Below are positions 23,223 to 33,436 of a stretch of 49,389 nt of DNA, one piece after another. Positions within the stretch are counted from its first letter, which is position 1, and each line of letters starts with the position of its first letter. A model generated the notes under the pieces. It was not told where the DNA came from and made no database searches. It saw only the letters and a program-made list of their open reading frames with translations. Source of the DNA: Magnetococcales bacterium (GTDB taxonomy: Bacteria; Pseudomonadota; Magnetococcia; Magnetococcales; UBA8363); NCBI GenBank assembly GCA_015232865.1, contig JADFYU010000019.1, positions 1 through 49,389 of the forward strand, given 5' to 3'. A program made the position numbers and the translations under genes.

Positions 23223-25184
23223 ATGGTTTCCAATAAAATCAGATTCGCTCTTCTGTTGCTGATTCCCCTCTCAGTCTGGAGCTTGACTCTGCCGGTGGCC
23301 ATGGCCAAGGATTCTGAGGAGGTCAAAAAATTCAAAGCTCTGTTTAAGACTTTGCAAGGTCAGGGTAGTTTGCAGACGGTAATGGATCGATCGACCTGGC
23401 CAAATAACGACCGTTTGGCCTCCTACCTGGAGATGGAGCTTCTGTTTCATCCCAACTATGAGGCTTCGGTCGCCCGGCTGAAACGGTTTGTCGAGCGTTG
23501 GCCCAACCATCCTCACATTGAAGATGTTCGTCGGTTTCTGGAAATTCGCATCAGTCGAACCAGTCAGAATGACGAGGCGTTGGCCTGGTACGACAGCAAC
23601 AAGCCGGTATTGGGATTGTCTCAACTGCGCTATCTGGAGTTGCTGATTGCGGCCAATCGCCATAAAGAGGCGCGCTCTTTATGGCGAACCCTCTATACTT
23701 CCGGGACCATGTTTTCTCCGCTGATTGAGCGGAAAATGGCGGACAACATTCATAACATGACCGCCTCGGAGCACGAAAAGCGGGCCAGGTATTTTTTAGG
23801 TCGGGGTCAGTCCAAACCGTTTAGGGAGGTTTTGAAGCGGCTCTCTTCTCAGACCAAAAATTATCTGTTAACCCTGGAGGCGGCCAAAAAATCTCAGATC
23901 AAATTTGAATCCCTGGTCGGCCGATTGCCAAAGGAACAGGCTCGATCTTCTGAGTTGTGGTTGGCTCGAATCGATGGATTGCGACGGTCCGGCTATCGTG
24001 AAAAAGCCAAGGATCTTCTGTTTGGGGCCGAAGGGGAGTATTTGACAAGTCAGGATCGACAAAGACAGCGTTATCGTCTGGCCAGACTGTACGCCCTGCA
24101 TGGGGAGACAAAAACCGCCGTTGAGATCCTGGAGCCGAACATTCAAGAGAGCGATGGAAAGCTGGAGGACTCTCTGTGGCTGGCCGCCTGGTATGCCCAT
24201 ATGAGCGGAAACAAGGAAAAAGCCAACCGTTTTTTTGAAATGTTGGCCGATAAAGGGGCCAGCATGTATCGGCGCAGTCAGGGGGCCTATTGGGCAGCTC
24301 GCACCACGACCGGTAACCAAGAGGAGCGTCAGTCGTGGTTGAAAAAGGCTGCGGCCTACCCGGAGACCTTTTACGGTTTGATGGCCATCGAAGAGGCGAG
24401 CGGCACCTTGCTGATCCCGGATCAGGAGACCATCCCCTGTCCGCCACTGTCAGATCCAGCTCTGGCTTCGGAGTTGGAAACATTGCAGTTATTGGTCGAG
24501 GTCGAACGGGACTATTATATCGGCCCTGAGATTGAACGGATTGCCAAAAACAGAGGGTTGAGCCAAACCGATCAACTCTGTATGGCTCAGTATTTTACGG
24601 TTCCTGATTGGATGATAAAGAGTGCCAGACTTCTGAAAAGAAAGGGTGAAAAACACTGGAGCGGGCTGTTCCCCGTACCCAATTGGAAGCCACGTTGGGG
24701 CTGGCAGGTGGACCCGGCACTGATCTGGGGCATGGCGAGACAGGAGAGTCTCTTTTTTCATCGGGCCAAATCATCAGCCAACGCATACGGATTGTTGCAG
24801 TTGATCCCGGAGACGGCCCGACAGGAATCTGCCGCTTCCGGTTTTCCGGTCTCCAACAGCTTTTTGTTAAAACAACCGGACTATAACATTTCGGTTGGCC
24901 AGGCCTACATCAAACGCATGCTTACCCGTTTCGACGGTGACTTGGTTTTGGCTTTGATCGCCTACAATGCCGGTCCGTCCCGAGCGGATCGATGGTGGAA
25001 TGAGCGTCGCAATGAGCCGGACCCTTTGACCTACATCGAGAATATTCCCATTGGTGAAACCCGGCACTATGTCAAACGGGTCATCGCCGGTTGGATGGTC
25101 TACCAGCTCAACCTCTATGGAAAAGCATCGATGAAGACGGTTTTGGGGGCTGGGCAACCCGGCATCGAAAGCCTGGTGCAATAG
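23223..25184 (+). CDS. Soluble lytic murein transglycosylase
   Basis: A 653-aa periplasmic Slt70-type enzyme that cleaves glycan strands between MurNAc and GlcNAc, forming 1,6-anhydroMurNAc. It has a signal peptide (about 1-28), a long alpha-helical superhelix region (about 30-480) and a C-terminal SLT domain with the catalytic Glu in ARQESLF, then NAYGLLQLIPETA and AYNAGPSR. ATG 23223 comes two bases after the ftsY stop; a TTG at 23217 is an alternative. Convergent with prfA. Confidence 0.94.
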   Translation: MVSNKIRFALLLLIPLSVWSLTLPVAMAKDSEEVKKFKALFKTLQGQGSLQTVMDRSTWPNNDRLASYLEMELLFHPNYEASVARLKRFVERWPNHPHIEDVRRFLEIRISRTSQNDEALAWYDSNKPVLGLSQLRYLELLIAANRHKEARSLWRTLYTSGTMFSPLIERKMADNIHNMTASEHEKRARYFLGRGQSKPFREVLKRLSSQTKNYLLTLEAAKKSQIKFESLVGRLPKEQARSSELWLARIDGLRRSGYREKAKDLLFGAEGEYLTSQDRQRQRYRLARLYALHGETKTAVEILEPNIQESDGKLEDSLWLAAWYAHMSGNKEKANRFFEMLADKGASMYRRSQGAYWAARTTTGNQEERQSWLKKAAAYPETFYGLMAIEEASGTLLIPDQETIPCPPLSDPALASELETLQLLVEVERDYYIGPEIERIAKNRGLSQTDQLCMAQYFTVPDWMIKSARLLKRKGEKHWSGLFPVPNWKPRWGWQVDPALIWGMARQESLFFHRAKSSANAYGLLQLIPETARQESAASGFPVSNSFLLKQPDYNISVGQAYIKRMLTRFDGDLVLALIAYNAGPSRADRWWNERRNEPDPLTYIENIPIGETRHYVKRVIAGWMVYQLNLYGKASMKTVLGAGQPGIESLVQ

Positions 25185-25196
25185 CCATATTTTTCA

Positions 25197-26282
25197 TTAC
25201 TGTTCTCCCAGTTGTGCCAGCAGGTCCGCCTGGTTCTGAGTGGTAAGGGCGGAAAAAATTTCGCCCAGATCGCCTTGAATGATCGCGTCCAGCTTGTGCA
25301 GGGTCAGGTTGATGCGATGATCGGTCAGACGGTTTTGAGGAAAATTATAGGTGCGGATTCGCTCGGATCGATCCCCGGACCCCACCTGCCCGCGCCGGGC
25401 CTGGGATCGCTCGTCGTCAACCGCTTGCTGCTCCATATCGAAAAGCCGGGCTTTTAATACCTTCAACGCCTGGGCCTTGTTTTTCAACTGAGATTTTTCA
25501 TCCTGGCAGATCACCACCAGACCGCTGGGAATGTGGGTGATACGAATGGCTGAATCGGTGGTGTTGACGCTCTGACCGCCCGGACCGGAGGCACGAAAGA
25601 CGTCAATACGCAGATCCTCTTTTTCGTTGATTTTAATATCGACCTCATCGGCTTCCGGTAGAATGGCCACCGTACAGGCCGAGGTATGAATCCGTCCACC
25701 GGTCTCGGTGGTGGGAACCCGTTGTACCCGATGGACGCCGGACTCAAATTTGAGTGCCGAAAAAGCCCCCCTGCCAGTGATCATGGCCACCACCTCTTTG
25801 AATCCACCCAAGGCGGTCGGGCTGCTGGATAAAATCTCCATGCGCCAATTGTTGGCCTCGGCATAACGGCTGTACATCCGAAACAGATCACCGGCAAACA
25901 GTCCCGCTTCATCGCCGCCGGTTCCGGCACGAATCTCCAGAATCACATTTTTGTTTTCGTTGGGATCTTTTGGTAACAGCATGATTTGCAGATGATGCCA
26001 CTTGTCGGTCAAAACCCCCTTCAAAGATTCCAACTCATCCCGAGCCATCTGTCTCATCTCCAGGTCCGAATCGGAATCAGCCAACATCAGTTCCGTCTCT
26101 TCAATCTCACTCTCGGTATCCTGAAAATCTTTGAAGGCTTCAACCACCGGGTCCAAATCCGAATATTCCTTGCTCAATCGCGTAAACTGATCGGAATCGG
26201 CCATGGTCTCTGGCCGTCCCAGCAAAGCGCTGAGTTCAGCGTGGCGACGGGAGAGGGTTCTGAGTTTGTCAAGAAAAGACAT
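25197..26282 (-). CDS. prfA: Peptide chain release factor 1
   Basis: A 361-aa class I release factor recognising UAA and UAG. The GGQ motif is at 235-237 ([14 protein letters not shown]). The block [23 protein letters not shown]... matches RF1, not RF2, and no programmed frameshift is needed, as expected for RF1. ATG 26282 is three bases after the hemA stop. prmC is not adjacent. Confidence 0.97.
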   Translation of the reverse strand: MSFLDKLRTLSRRHAELSALLGRPETMADSDQFTRLSKEYSDLDPVVEAFKDFQDTESEIEETELMLADSDSDLEMRQMARDELESLKGVLTDKWHHLQIMLLPKDPNENKNVILEIRAGTGGDEAGLFAGDLFRMYSRYAEANNWRMEILSSSPTALGGFKEVVAMITGRGAFSALKFESGVHRVQRVPTTETGGRIHTSACTVAILPEADEVDIKINEKEDLRIDVFRASGPGGQSVNTTDSAIRITHIPSGLVVICQDEKSQLKNKAQALKVLKARLFDMEQQAVDDERSQARRGQVGSGDRSERIRTYNFPQNRLTDHRINLTLHKLDAIIQGDLGEIFSALTTQNQADLLAQLGEQ

Positions 26283-26285
26283 GTT

Positions 26286-27554
26286 TTATAATTTCCGATC
26301 CAATTCAAAGAGTTTACGAGCGGCATCAACGTATAGCCCGCTATCCTCTTCCGCCGCAATGGTGCGAAGCTGTTTGAGGGGGTGGTGTAAAATTTTGTTC
26401 ACCAACAGTCGAGCAAATCGGTCAACTTTGTCTCTCTCTTGGGAAGAGAGGGAAGGCCAGCTCTTGTGAAAATTTTCCAACTCCTGATCACGCATGTGCT
26501 CCATCTTTTCGCGTAGAGCAACCACGGTTGGGGTGACAGCCAGGCTTTTCTTCCACTGCACAAAAGGGGCGATCTCCATTTGAATGATCTCTTCCGCCGC
26601 TCGAACCTCGCGGCCTCTATCCTCTTTATTGTCTTCAACAATCTGTTTGAGATCATCAATATCGTACAGGTAGGCATTTTCAATTTCGGAAATAGCCGGG
26701 TCCAGATCCCTTGGAACCGCGATATCGATATAAAATTGAGGTTTTTGCCGTCGATCTTTGAGAGATTGTCGTACCGCGTCCGCCTCAATCATCAACTGAG
26801 CCGCTCCGGTTGAAGAGAGAATGATATCGGCTCGGGTCAACTGCTTTTTCAACGCATCCAGGCTGAACCCTTCACCATTGAACTGAGCAGCCAGGGTCTG
26901 GGCATTTTTCAGGGTGCGATTGACAACCAGAATTTTCACGCCCTGAGAAACCAGATGTTGCGCCGCCAACTCGCACATTTCACCGGCTCCGATCAGCAGG
27001 CAGGTATGACCGCTCAGTTGACCGAAAATATGCCGGGCCAGATTGACCGCTACCGAAGCGATGGAGACCGGATTTTTGGCGATACCGGTTTGGGTTCGGA
27101 TTTTTTTGGCCACCTGAAAAAGACGGTGGAATAATTTGTTGAGAATGGTTCCGGTGGCTCCAACCTTGCTGGCCTCTTGAAAGGCCTGCTTCATCTGGCC
27201 TAGAATCTGCGCCTCGCCCACCACCAGCGAGTCCAGGCTGGCCGCCACCCGAAGGCCCTGCTCCACAGCCTCCTCTTCATGGTAGGTATACAGATGGGGG
27301 AGTAACTCAGCCGACTCTATCTGATGGGTTTGACACAGCCACTGTTTAACCGCCGCCGCCGCCTCCCGAGTGTCGTGGCAGGCACAGTAGACCTCCAGCC
27401 GATTACAGGTCGAGAGCACCAGTCCTTCTGAAATGGCTTGCAGAGAGACCAAACTCAACAGTTGTTGCTCCAGGGATTCCCCCGCCATCGCCACCTTTTC
27501 GCGCAAGGCAACCGGAGCGGTTTTGTGGCTTAGTCCGACGATGACGATTTTCAT
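26286..27554 (-). CDS. hemA: Glutamyl-tRNA reductase
   Basis: A 422-aa NADPH-dependent enzyme that reduces glutamyl-tRNA to glutamate-1-semialdehyde, the first step of C5 tetrapyrrole synthesis. The nucleophile is Cys50 in LSTCNRLEVY; the NADP fold shows LLIGAGEM; GEAQILGQ is also typical. The hemA-prfA order is widely conserved. The C5 route argues against most classical Alphaproteobacteria, which use 5-aminolevulinate synthase, and fits a basal or other proteobacterial lineage. Confidence 0.97.
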   Translation of the reverse strand: MKIVIVGLSHKTAPVALREKVAMAGESLEQQLLSLVSLQAISEGLVLSTCNRLEVYCACHDTREAAAAVKQWLCQTHQIESAELLPHLYTYHEEEAVEQGLRVAASLDSLVVGEAQILGQMKQAFQEASKVGATGTILNKLFHRLFQVAKKIRTQTGIAKNPVSIASVAVNLARHIFGQLSGHTCLLIGAGEMCELAAQHLVSQGVKILVVNRTLKNAQTLAAQFNGEGFSLDALKKQLTRADIILSSTGAAQLMIEADAVRQSLKDRRQKPQFYIDIAVPRDLDPAISEIENAYLYDIDDLKQIVEDNKEDRGREVRAAEEIIQMEIAPFVQWKKSLAVTPTVVALREKMEHMRDQELENFHKSWPSLSSQERDKVDRFARLLVNKILHHPLKQLRTIAAEEDSGLYVDAARKLFELDRKL

Positions 27555-27602
27555 CGATAAAAGGGTATTGGGAGAGATTTTTTTAAAATAAAATAAAAAC
27601 CA

Positions 27603-27619
27603 AAGATCATTTTGATCTT
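27603..27619. promoter_or_regulatory. Palindrome upstream of hemA
   Basis: AAGATCA-TTT-TGATCTT, a perfect 7-base inverted repeat 49 bases before the hemA start. On the minus strand it is followed by a T-rich run (TTTTTATTTTATTTT), so it may be a weak terminator for the upstream gene or an operator. The rest of the 256-base gap 27555-27810 shows no gene. Confidence 0.4.
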
Positions 27620-27810
27620 CGATGGAAAATCCAGCATAAAATCAACCTCTCCTTATGCCATGAACAACAGCCTTTGTGCAAGTTGATAAGCGTTTTTTTA
27701 ACCATTTTATCCCAAAATCCCGAATTGATCCGCACTCAGACAGGATCTTGAGATCTCCAGCGTTGAATCTGAAAACGGTGCGCTCGTGCTGAGAGAAACC
27801 GAGCAACGGA

Positions 27811-28176
27811 TCAGGACATGGCATCAATTTCCATCTGTCTGAGAATGGCATCGACGATCAGGAGAATAATGGAGACGATATTGGCGATTACAGCTCCCCA
27901 AGCCAGAGAAGTGGCAACGGTCGGATTGTTGAAATAATATAAAGCCCAGAGAGCCGGTACCAGATGAAAGTCGGCCACCAGACTGGCCGCCATGGTCATG
28001 GCTCCGGTGGTTTTTCGTGCTCCGAGTTTGAGCGTGGTGGCGATCAGGTTCATGCTGACTGCGATGATCAACTCGTAGCCGTTGTTATCCAGACCGTTGT
28101 TTAGAGAGAGATAGCTAACCGTTGTCGTCAATGCCATCATTAGAAAAAAAGTGGTCCAAACCATACGCCATTCCAT
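27811..28176 (-). CDS. Small membrane protein of unknown function
   Basis: A 121-aa protein with four hydrophobic segments and no cysteine or charged catalytic motif. ATG 28176 is chosen because GGAGAGG lies six bases upstream; the frame is open to 28212. The size and topology could match the DUF6394 group, but I am not sure of that. It follows the K+ channel gene by 101 bases on the same strand, so a role next to ion transport is possible but unproven. Confidence 0.75.
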   Translation of the reverse strand: MEWRMVWTTFFLMMALTTTVSYLSLNNGLDNNGYELIIAVSMNLIATTLKLGARKTTGAMTMAASLVADFHLVPALWALYYFNNPTVATSLAWGAVIANIVSIILLIVDAILRQMEIDAMS

Positions 28177-28277
28177 AGGGGGCCTCTCCTGATTGATTAT
28201 CTCGTTGGTCAAACTGAATCACGTCAAACATATTTTTCTAAAACGGGTTTCTACCGACCGCAACCGAGCAGTTTGTG

Positions 28278-29366
28278 CTAATTGTCCTCAGAGGTTTCGG
28301 GCTTTTGCGGGCGTAGATATTCGGGCAGTTTTTGCAGTTGAGCCAGGGTTCCCATGATTAAAACCTGATCGCCCGCATGAATGTGTATATCCGGGTTGGG
28401 CATCAACATCAATCGACGATTTCCCCGCCTTTGAATACCCAGTATGTGTGCCCCCAAATCTCGCCGGATATTGGTTTCTCGAATGGAAACACCATCTAGT
28501 GTCGAGCTTTTGTCAACGTTGACTTCTCGAATGTCCAAATTTAAAAATTCACCGAACGCCACTCGATCCAAAAAACTGCTCTGGCCATCATCCGTCGGGT
28601 GGATGGCCATGGCCGAAATTCGTTGGCCAATCAGTTCATTGGGCAGGATAACCGTCGTCGCACCAACCTTGCGCAGTTTTTCGCGAGATTCATGATGACC
28701 GGCAACGGTGATGATCTGAATGGAGCGGTTGATCTCATCTTCAAGAATCTTTCCGGTAACGACGACGGTGATATTGTCTGAATCGTCTTGAAAAGCGGCA
28801 ACAATTCCGCGAGCATGGAGAATATTGGCGCGACGAAAACTATCGTTTAAAAAGGGATTTAAGCTGAGAATCTCGACAATACCATCTTCATCAGCCTGCG
28901 TTATCCGAGCCGGATCGTCATCTATGACGATATAGGGAATGCCCTGTCTAAGCAGGCTGCGAACCACCTGACGGGTAATTTCAGTATATCCGGCGATGAT
29001 AAAATGGTTAGAAAACTTCCTGGCTCTGTTCTCCATGAATGATTCCTGAATTTTTCCGATAAGATCGTGGCTTACCACCACATTGATGGTAACGGCAATG
29101 GCATATGACCAGACACCGACGCCGCCCAGAATCAAAACCACGACAAATATCCGGCCCTCCTGAGAGATGGGGTGAGTCTCTTGGTATCCGACCGTGGTGA
29201 GTGTGAAGACTGTTTGATAAACCGCATCCAAGAAGGGATAGTCATCGATGATCATGAACCCCAGGGTGCCGATGGTATTGACAAGAATCAGAGCGATGAT
29301 CGGCATCTGAAACCGAACCAGAATGTCGCTTAAATCGTTATGGCGTTTTGAAAAACGGTTTAGCAT
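28278..29366 (-). CDS. Two-helix potassium channel with RCK domains
   Basis: A 362-aa protein with two membrane helices (about 22-40 and 73-97) flanking a pore loop with the K+ selectivity filter TVGY (58-61), then a TrkA-N/RCK domain (about 120-240) and a TrkA-C domain (about 265-350). This is the MthK/Kch-like layout, gated by ligands bound to the cytoplasmic RCK ring. The Rossmann glycine motif is unusual, IIAGYTEI, in place of GxGxxG, so the ligand may not be NAD. No Trk/Ktr transporter partner is nearby. Confidence 0.9.
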   Translation of the reverse strand: MLNRFSKRHNDLSDILVRFQMPIIALILVNTIGTLGFMIIDDYPFLDAVYQTVFTLTTVGYQETHPISQEGRIFVVVLILGGVGVWSYAIAVTINVVVSHDLIGKIQESFMENRARKFSNHFIIAGYTEITRQVVRSLLRQGIPYIVIDDDPARITQADEDGIVEILSLNPFLNDSFRRANILHARGIVAAFQDDSDNITVVVTGKILEDEINRSIQIITVAGHHESREKLRKVGATTVILPNELIGQRISAMAIHPTDDGQSSFLDRVAFGEFLNLDIREVNVDKSSTLDGVSIRETNIRRDLGAHILGIQRRGNRRLMLMPNPDIHIHAGDQVLIMGTLAQLQKLPEYLRPQKPETSEDN

Positions 29367-29427
29367 TATCTCTCAGGCTCTGACAAATGACCGGGTTTCT
29401 CAAAAAGGCGTTTCCTGGTTCATCACT

Positions 29428-29473
29428 GGAAAACAGGAACCCTCCCCATCATTAAAAAAGGCAGGGTTCCTGT
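29428..29473 (-). terminator. Intrinsic terminator after pckA
   Basis: On the minus strand ACAGGAACCCT (29473-29463) pairs perfectly with AGGGTTCCTGT (29443-29433), 11 bp, ending with TTTTC. The loop is 19 bases. It begins six bases past the pckA stop. Confidence 0.75.
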
Positions 29474-29478
29474 CGGCT

Positions 29479-31083
29479 TTATAACTGCGGTCCCGCCGCG
29501 ACCAATGCGGCTCCTTCGTCCGTATCGGTGTATTGGACAAAATTATCGATGAACATGGTTGCCAGTTTGGTGGCTTTTTTATCCCATTCTGCTGGGTTGG
29601 CGTAGGTGTTCCGTGGGTCAAGAATGTCTGAATTGACTCCGGGCAGAGCGGTGGGAACAGCCAGATTGAACAGGGGAATGGTTTTACATTCGGCCAGATC
29701 GATAGAGTCGTTCAGGATGGCGTCGATGATGGCGCGGGTGTCTTGGATGGAAATCCGTTTTCCGGTTCCGTTCCAGCCGGTATTGACCAGATAGGCGGTA
29801 GCTGAGCAGGCCTCCATCCGTTTAACCAACTCAACCCCGTATTGAGTGGGGTGCAGCGTTAAAAAGGCGGCTCCGAAACAGGCGGAAAAGGTCGGGGTCG
29901 GCTCATTGACGCCACGCTCGGTTCCGGCCAACTTGGCCGTAAAACCAGACAAAAAGTGATACTTGGTCTGTTCCGGGGTTAGTTTGGAGATCGGGGGCAA
30001 TACACCAAAAGCGTCTGCCGTCAAAAAAATCACCTTGGAGGCGTGACCACCCTTGGAGGGGGAGGGGACGCTGTTCTCAATGTGATGAATGGGGTAGGAG
30101 ACCCGGGTATTCTGAGTGACGGAGGCATCGGCATAATCTATTTTACCGTTGGCATCGACGGTGACGTTCTCCAGAAGAGCGTCACGGCGAATGGCCTTGA
30201 AAATGTCCGGTTCGGCAATCGGGTCCAGGTTGATGGTCTTGGCATAACAGCCGCCCTCGAAGTTGAACACACCATCGTCGTCCCAGCCATGTTCGTCATC
30301 GCCGATCAGTTTGCGTTTGGGATCGGTGGAGAGGGTGGTTTTGCCGGTTCCCGATAAACCGAAGAAGATGGCCGTCCGACCGTCATCCCCAACATTGGCC
30401 GAGCAGTGCATGGCCGCCATGCCCCGTAGAGGCAGGTAGTAGTTCATCAGGGAGAACAGCCCTTTTTTCATCTCGCCACCGTACCAGGTGCCGCCGATGA
30501 TCTGGATTTTTTCAGTCAGGTTGAAGGCGGAGAAATTTTCTGAATTCAGCCCCATGGATTTATAGTCGGGATTACTGGTTTTGGAACCGTTCATCACCAC
30601 AAAATCCGGCTCGCCATAGTCGGCCAGTTCGGAGGCGGTCGGACGAATGAACATGTTGGTTACGAAATGAGCCTGCCAGGCCACCTCAACGATAAAGCGA
30701 ACCTTCAGACGGCTCCCTTTATTGGCACCGCAAAAGGCATCGACCACAAACAGCCGCTTGCCAGAGAGTTGTTCCGCGACCAATTTTTTACAGTGCTCCC
30801 ATTGGGATTGGCTCATGGGTTTGTTGTCAGATCTGTTTTCAGCCGTCCACCACCAGACATTCTGCTCGGAGGAGGCGTCTTTGACGATATATTTATCTTC
30901 GGGAGAGCGACCAGTAAAAATTCCGGTCATGACGTTGACTGCACCACTCTCCGTTACAACCCCTCTCTCAAATCCCTCCAAGCCCGGTTTGGTCTCTTCT
31001 TCGAAGAGTTGTTTGAACGATGGATTGTAAACCAGGTCACTGATGTTGGTAATACCATATTTTTCAATGTCTTGAGGGGTCAT
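29479..31083 (-). CDS. pckA: Phosphoenolpyruvate carboxykinase (ATP)
   Basis: A 534-aa ATP-dependent PEPCK converting oxaloacetate and ATP to PEP, the entry to gluconeogenesis. It shows the kinase-1a P-loop [12 protein letters not shown], the metal motif GDDEHGW, the substrate loop TGRSPEDKY, and [12 protein letters not shown]. Length is as usual. ATG 31083 has TAGGAAA upstream. Next to pgi, consistent with growth on organic acids or carbon fixation products. Confidence 0.97.
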   Translation of the reverse strand: MTPQDIEKYGITNISDLVYNPSFKQLFEEETKPGLEGFERGVVTESGAVNVMTGIFTGRSPEDKYIVKDASSEQNVWWWTAENRSDNKPMSQSQWEHCKKLVAEQLSGKRLFVVDAFCGANKGSRLKVRFIVEVAWQAHFVTNMFIRPTASELADYGEPDFVVMNGSKTSNPDYKSMGLNSENFSAFNLTEKIQIIGGTWYGGEMKKGLFSLMNYYLPLRGMAAMHCSANVGDDGRTAIFFGLSGTGKTTLSTDPKRKLIGDDEHGWDDDGVFNFEGGCYAKTINLDPIAEPDIFKAIRRDALLENVTVDANGKIDYADASVTQNTRVSYPIHHIENSVPSPSKGGHASKVIFLTADAFGVLPPISKLTPEQTKYHFLSGFTAKLAGTERGVNEPTPTFSACFGAAFLTLHPTQYGVELVKRMEACSATAYLVNTGWNGTGKRISIQDTRAIIDAILNDSIDLAECKTIPLFNLAVPTALPGVNSDILDPRNTYANPAEWDKKATKLATMFIDNFVQYTDTDEGAALVAAGPQL

Positions 31084-31146
31084 AGGATTTTCCTAAAAAT
31101 TTATAGTTGGAAACTCTACCGTCAAATTTTGTAAAATTATGGGTAT

Positions 31147-32433
31147 TTAAATAAAATCTGACGATTTCGCTAAATATTCTCGGGCTCTGATCTTACCGTC
31201 TTCGACCGCCGGTTGATCATAGGCGTCAATTCCGAAAAACTGCGCCAATAATGCCGTCTCAGATTCTAACAAAATGATCATCTCACCGAAAGCTTTGCAA
31301 TCTCCCCTGGCCATATTAAATGTTCGAACCGGAGCTTGGCGATTGATCAGGGCGTCGCGGGTGCCAAAAAACTCGGCGGAAAACAGAGCTCCGGTTGTTC
31401 GTCCGGCCAGGGAGGAGACGGCTGGCAGCTCTTTGTATTTATTTCCAATATCCCGACCCTTGGTCTGGGTCAGAGGGTCAAAAAACAGGGTAAACTGTTT
31501 GTCGGCCGGTCCGTCCAGATAGAGTTGCAGCTGAGAGTGTTGGTCGGTGACGCCACGAGCGGAAACCGGCGTCAGTCCGTGGGCCTGTCCGGCTGGATCG
31601 GTTTTGCCCAGACTTTCCCCCCACAATTGACTTTGCCAGGCGGCCACGCGATCCAGCTTTTGTCCATAACTCATGTAGATGCTGATATTTTTGCCCGCCT
31701 TGGTCATTAAATATTGGGCCACGGCACCTTGCAGAGCCGGATTGGAGTTGAGATCGGAATTCAAACAGCGTTTTCCCATGCTGGCGGCTCCGTCCAAAAT
31801 CTTCTTCACGTTGGCTCCAGCCACCGCCGCCGGCAGAAGACCGACCACACAGAGGGCGGAAAACCGACCACCCACCGCCGGATGTTTAATAATGGGCAGT
31901 GCCAGGCTGTTGGCGATTTTAGCCAGATCCCCCGTCAGGTTTTCGGTGATGACAGCCACCTGCCTGTTCAGTTTTTTGCCCAACTGTTTTTGCAGGTCCG
32001 GCAGAGTGGTCAAAAATTGACTGAGCGTCTCAGCCGTTCCACCGGATTTGCTCACCACCAATAAAAAGGTTTTTTTCCAGCAAACCCCCTTGAGGTCGGC
32101 CAGGGTTCCGGGATCGACGTTGTCATAAAAACGGACGGGCAACCCGTTGTTTTTTCTCAATCCGTTGACCAACATTTCGCCGCCAAGAGAGCTGCCGCCG
32201 ATGCCAAAAATAATCAATTGTTCGGATCGTTTGCAGATGATTTTTTGCCATTTTTTCAGAATTTTCAGCGTTTCAAGCGTTGAATCTTCGGTTACCAGAT
32301 CCAAAAATGGTGGAATCTCTCCCCTCCGCCAGCGAGAAATCTCCTGTTGAACCCGATTGAGCTGTTGGGTATCGATTTGATCCAAAGCGGGAAAAAACGT
32401 TTTGTCTTCAATTTGAAGTCCAAAAGATGTCAT
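31147..32433 (-). CDS. pgi: Glucose-6-phosphate isomerase
   Basis: A 428-aa enzyme interconverting glucose-6-phosphate and fructose-6-phosphate. The SIS-fold motifs are present: FGIGGSSLGGEML, VVSKSGGTAETL, GGRFSAL and GVTDQHSQLQLYLDGP. It is of the short bacterial type (about 430-450 aa) rather than the 550-aa type. ATG 32433 is chosen because the protein family starts here; the frame runs open to 32610 through the 3' end of the nlpD gene, which is an overlap artefact. Confidence 0.95.
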   Translation of the reverse strand: MTSFGLQIEDKTFFPALDQIDTQQLNRVQQEISRWRRGEIPPFLDLVTEDSTLETLKILKKWQKIICKRSEQLIIFGIGGSSLGGEMLVNGLRKNNGLPVRFYDNVDPGTLADLKGVCWKKTFLLVVSKSGGTAETLSQFLTTLPDLQKQLGKKLNRQVAVITENLTGDLAKIANSLALPIIKHPAVGGRFSALCVVGLLPAAVAGANVKKILDGAASMGKRCLNSDLNSNPALQGAVAQYLMTKAGKNISIYMSYGQKLDRVAAWQSQLWGESLGKTDPAGQAHGLTPVSARGVTDQHSQLQLYLDGPADKQFTLFFDPLTQTKGRDIGNKYKELPAVSSLAGRTTGALFSAEFFGTRDALINRQAPVRTFNMARGDCKAFGEMIILLESETALLAQFFGIDAYDQPAVEDGKIRAREYLAKSSDFI

Positions 32434-32446
32434 GGTTTCAGGTACT

Positions 32447-33436
32447 CTAATTTCTTGAGGGAAGATGACGGAGCGGGTCCAGGGGTTTGACCTGGTAGCG
32501 AATTTCAAAATGGAGCCGGGGAGTCGGTGCATGACCCGATTGACCGGCCAGCGCAATCCGTTGACCGGCCTTGATGGGTTGACCACGACGGACCAGAATC
32601 TGATTGACATAACCGTATGCGGTCATATACGAACCGCCGTGGCGGAGTAAGATCATGTTGCCGTAACCGGGCAGTCCGCTGTCGGCATAAGCGACGATTC
32701 CATCAGCCGCGGCCCGAACCGGATCGCCGACTCGAACAGCAATGTCGATACCGTTGTTGCGATGCTGACCTTTGCTGCCAAAGCGGTTGATCAGTTTGCC
32801 ATTGTGAGGCCAGTCCCATCGATCCGGCTTTTCCAGGGGAAGCTTCCAGCGACTGGAATGGTTGTTGCTGGTTTCGGTATGACTCTTGGTCCGTTTCATC
32901 GGACCCTTGGTCGCCGATTTTTTGGCAACCGCTTGTGCCTCCGACTTGCTGACTGGTCGCACTTTGGGTTTGATCTCCGGCAGAGTGCCGTTCTCAACCG
33001 TGTTGGTCTCTGTCTGTTTGGGTTGGGTTATTGTCGGGTGGGAGACGGGTTGTTGACTCATGGCCGGCTTTACGACCACCACCGTTTTTTCAACGGCTGC
33101 GGATTTGTTTATTTTAGGCGGGGAAAGATACAGTCCCTGGCCAACCCAAAGCAGTTCGGTGTTGTCAATTTTGTTCCAACTGGCCAGATCCTCCAGTTCG
33201 ACACCATGCACCGCTGCAATGGCCCATAAGGTATCACCCGGTTGAACCAAATAGATATTACCGGCCGATTTGTTGATGCGTTCCGCCGGATTCTCTCCCC
33301 ACGCCAGAGGGGGGCCACTGGCAATGCGAACCGTCGGTTTGGGCGGCTTGGAGGTGCATCCGACGGCGACAAAGCCGGCCAACACGACCAAAACAGCAGC
33401 CAGAGGTTGAAAGGAATATTTCTGATGAATAGTCAC
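32447..33436 (-). CDS. nlpD: NlpD-like LysM/M23 lipoprotein
   Basis: A 329-aa outer-membrane lipoprotein candidate: signal peptide with lipobox VAVGC (Cys27), LysM at about 61-104 (YLVQPGDTLWAIA), a Thr/Lys/Pro-rich linker, and a LytM/M23 domain at about 222-325. The M23 site is incomplete: PRLHFEIRY has Arg where active enzymes have the first His of HxH. E. coli NlpD has the same change, so this is more likely an amidase activator than a peptidase. HRNNGIDIA does keep a His and Asp. GTG 33436 follows the yqaA-like stop directly. The order pcm, yqaA-like, nlpD recalls gammaproteobacterial surE-pcm-nlpD-rpoS, but surE and rpoS are absent. Confidence 0.85.
   Translation of the reverse strand: MTIHQKYSFQPLAAVLVVLAGFVAVGCTSKPPKPTVRIASGPPLAWGENPAERINKSAGNIYLVQPGDTLWAIAAVHGVELEDLASWNKIDNTELLWVGQGLYLSPPKINKSAAVEKTVVVVKPAMSQQPVSHPTITQPKQTETNTVENGTLPEIKPKVRPVSKSEAQAVAKKSATKGPMKRTKSHTETSNNHSSRWKLPLEKPDRWDWPHNGKLINRFGSKGQHRNNGIDIAVRVGDPVRAAADGIVAYADSGLPGYGNMILLRHGGSYMTAYGYVNQILVRRGQPIKAGQRIALAGQSGHAPTPRLHFEIRYQVKPLDPLRHLPSRN

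Noticed and set aside
32434..32610. Longer pgi start inside the nlpD 3' end
   Set aside because: The extra 59 residues are unlike Pgi and are the shadow of nlpD in another frame.
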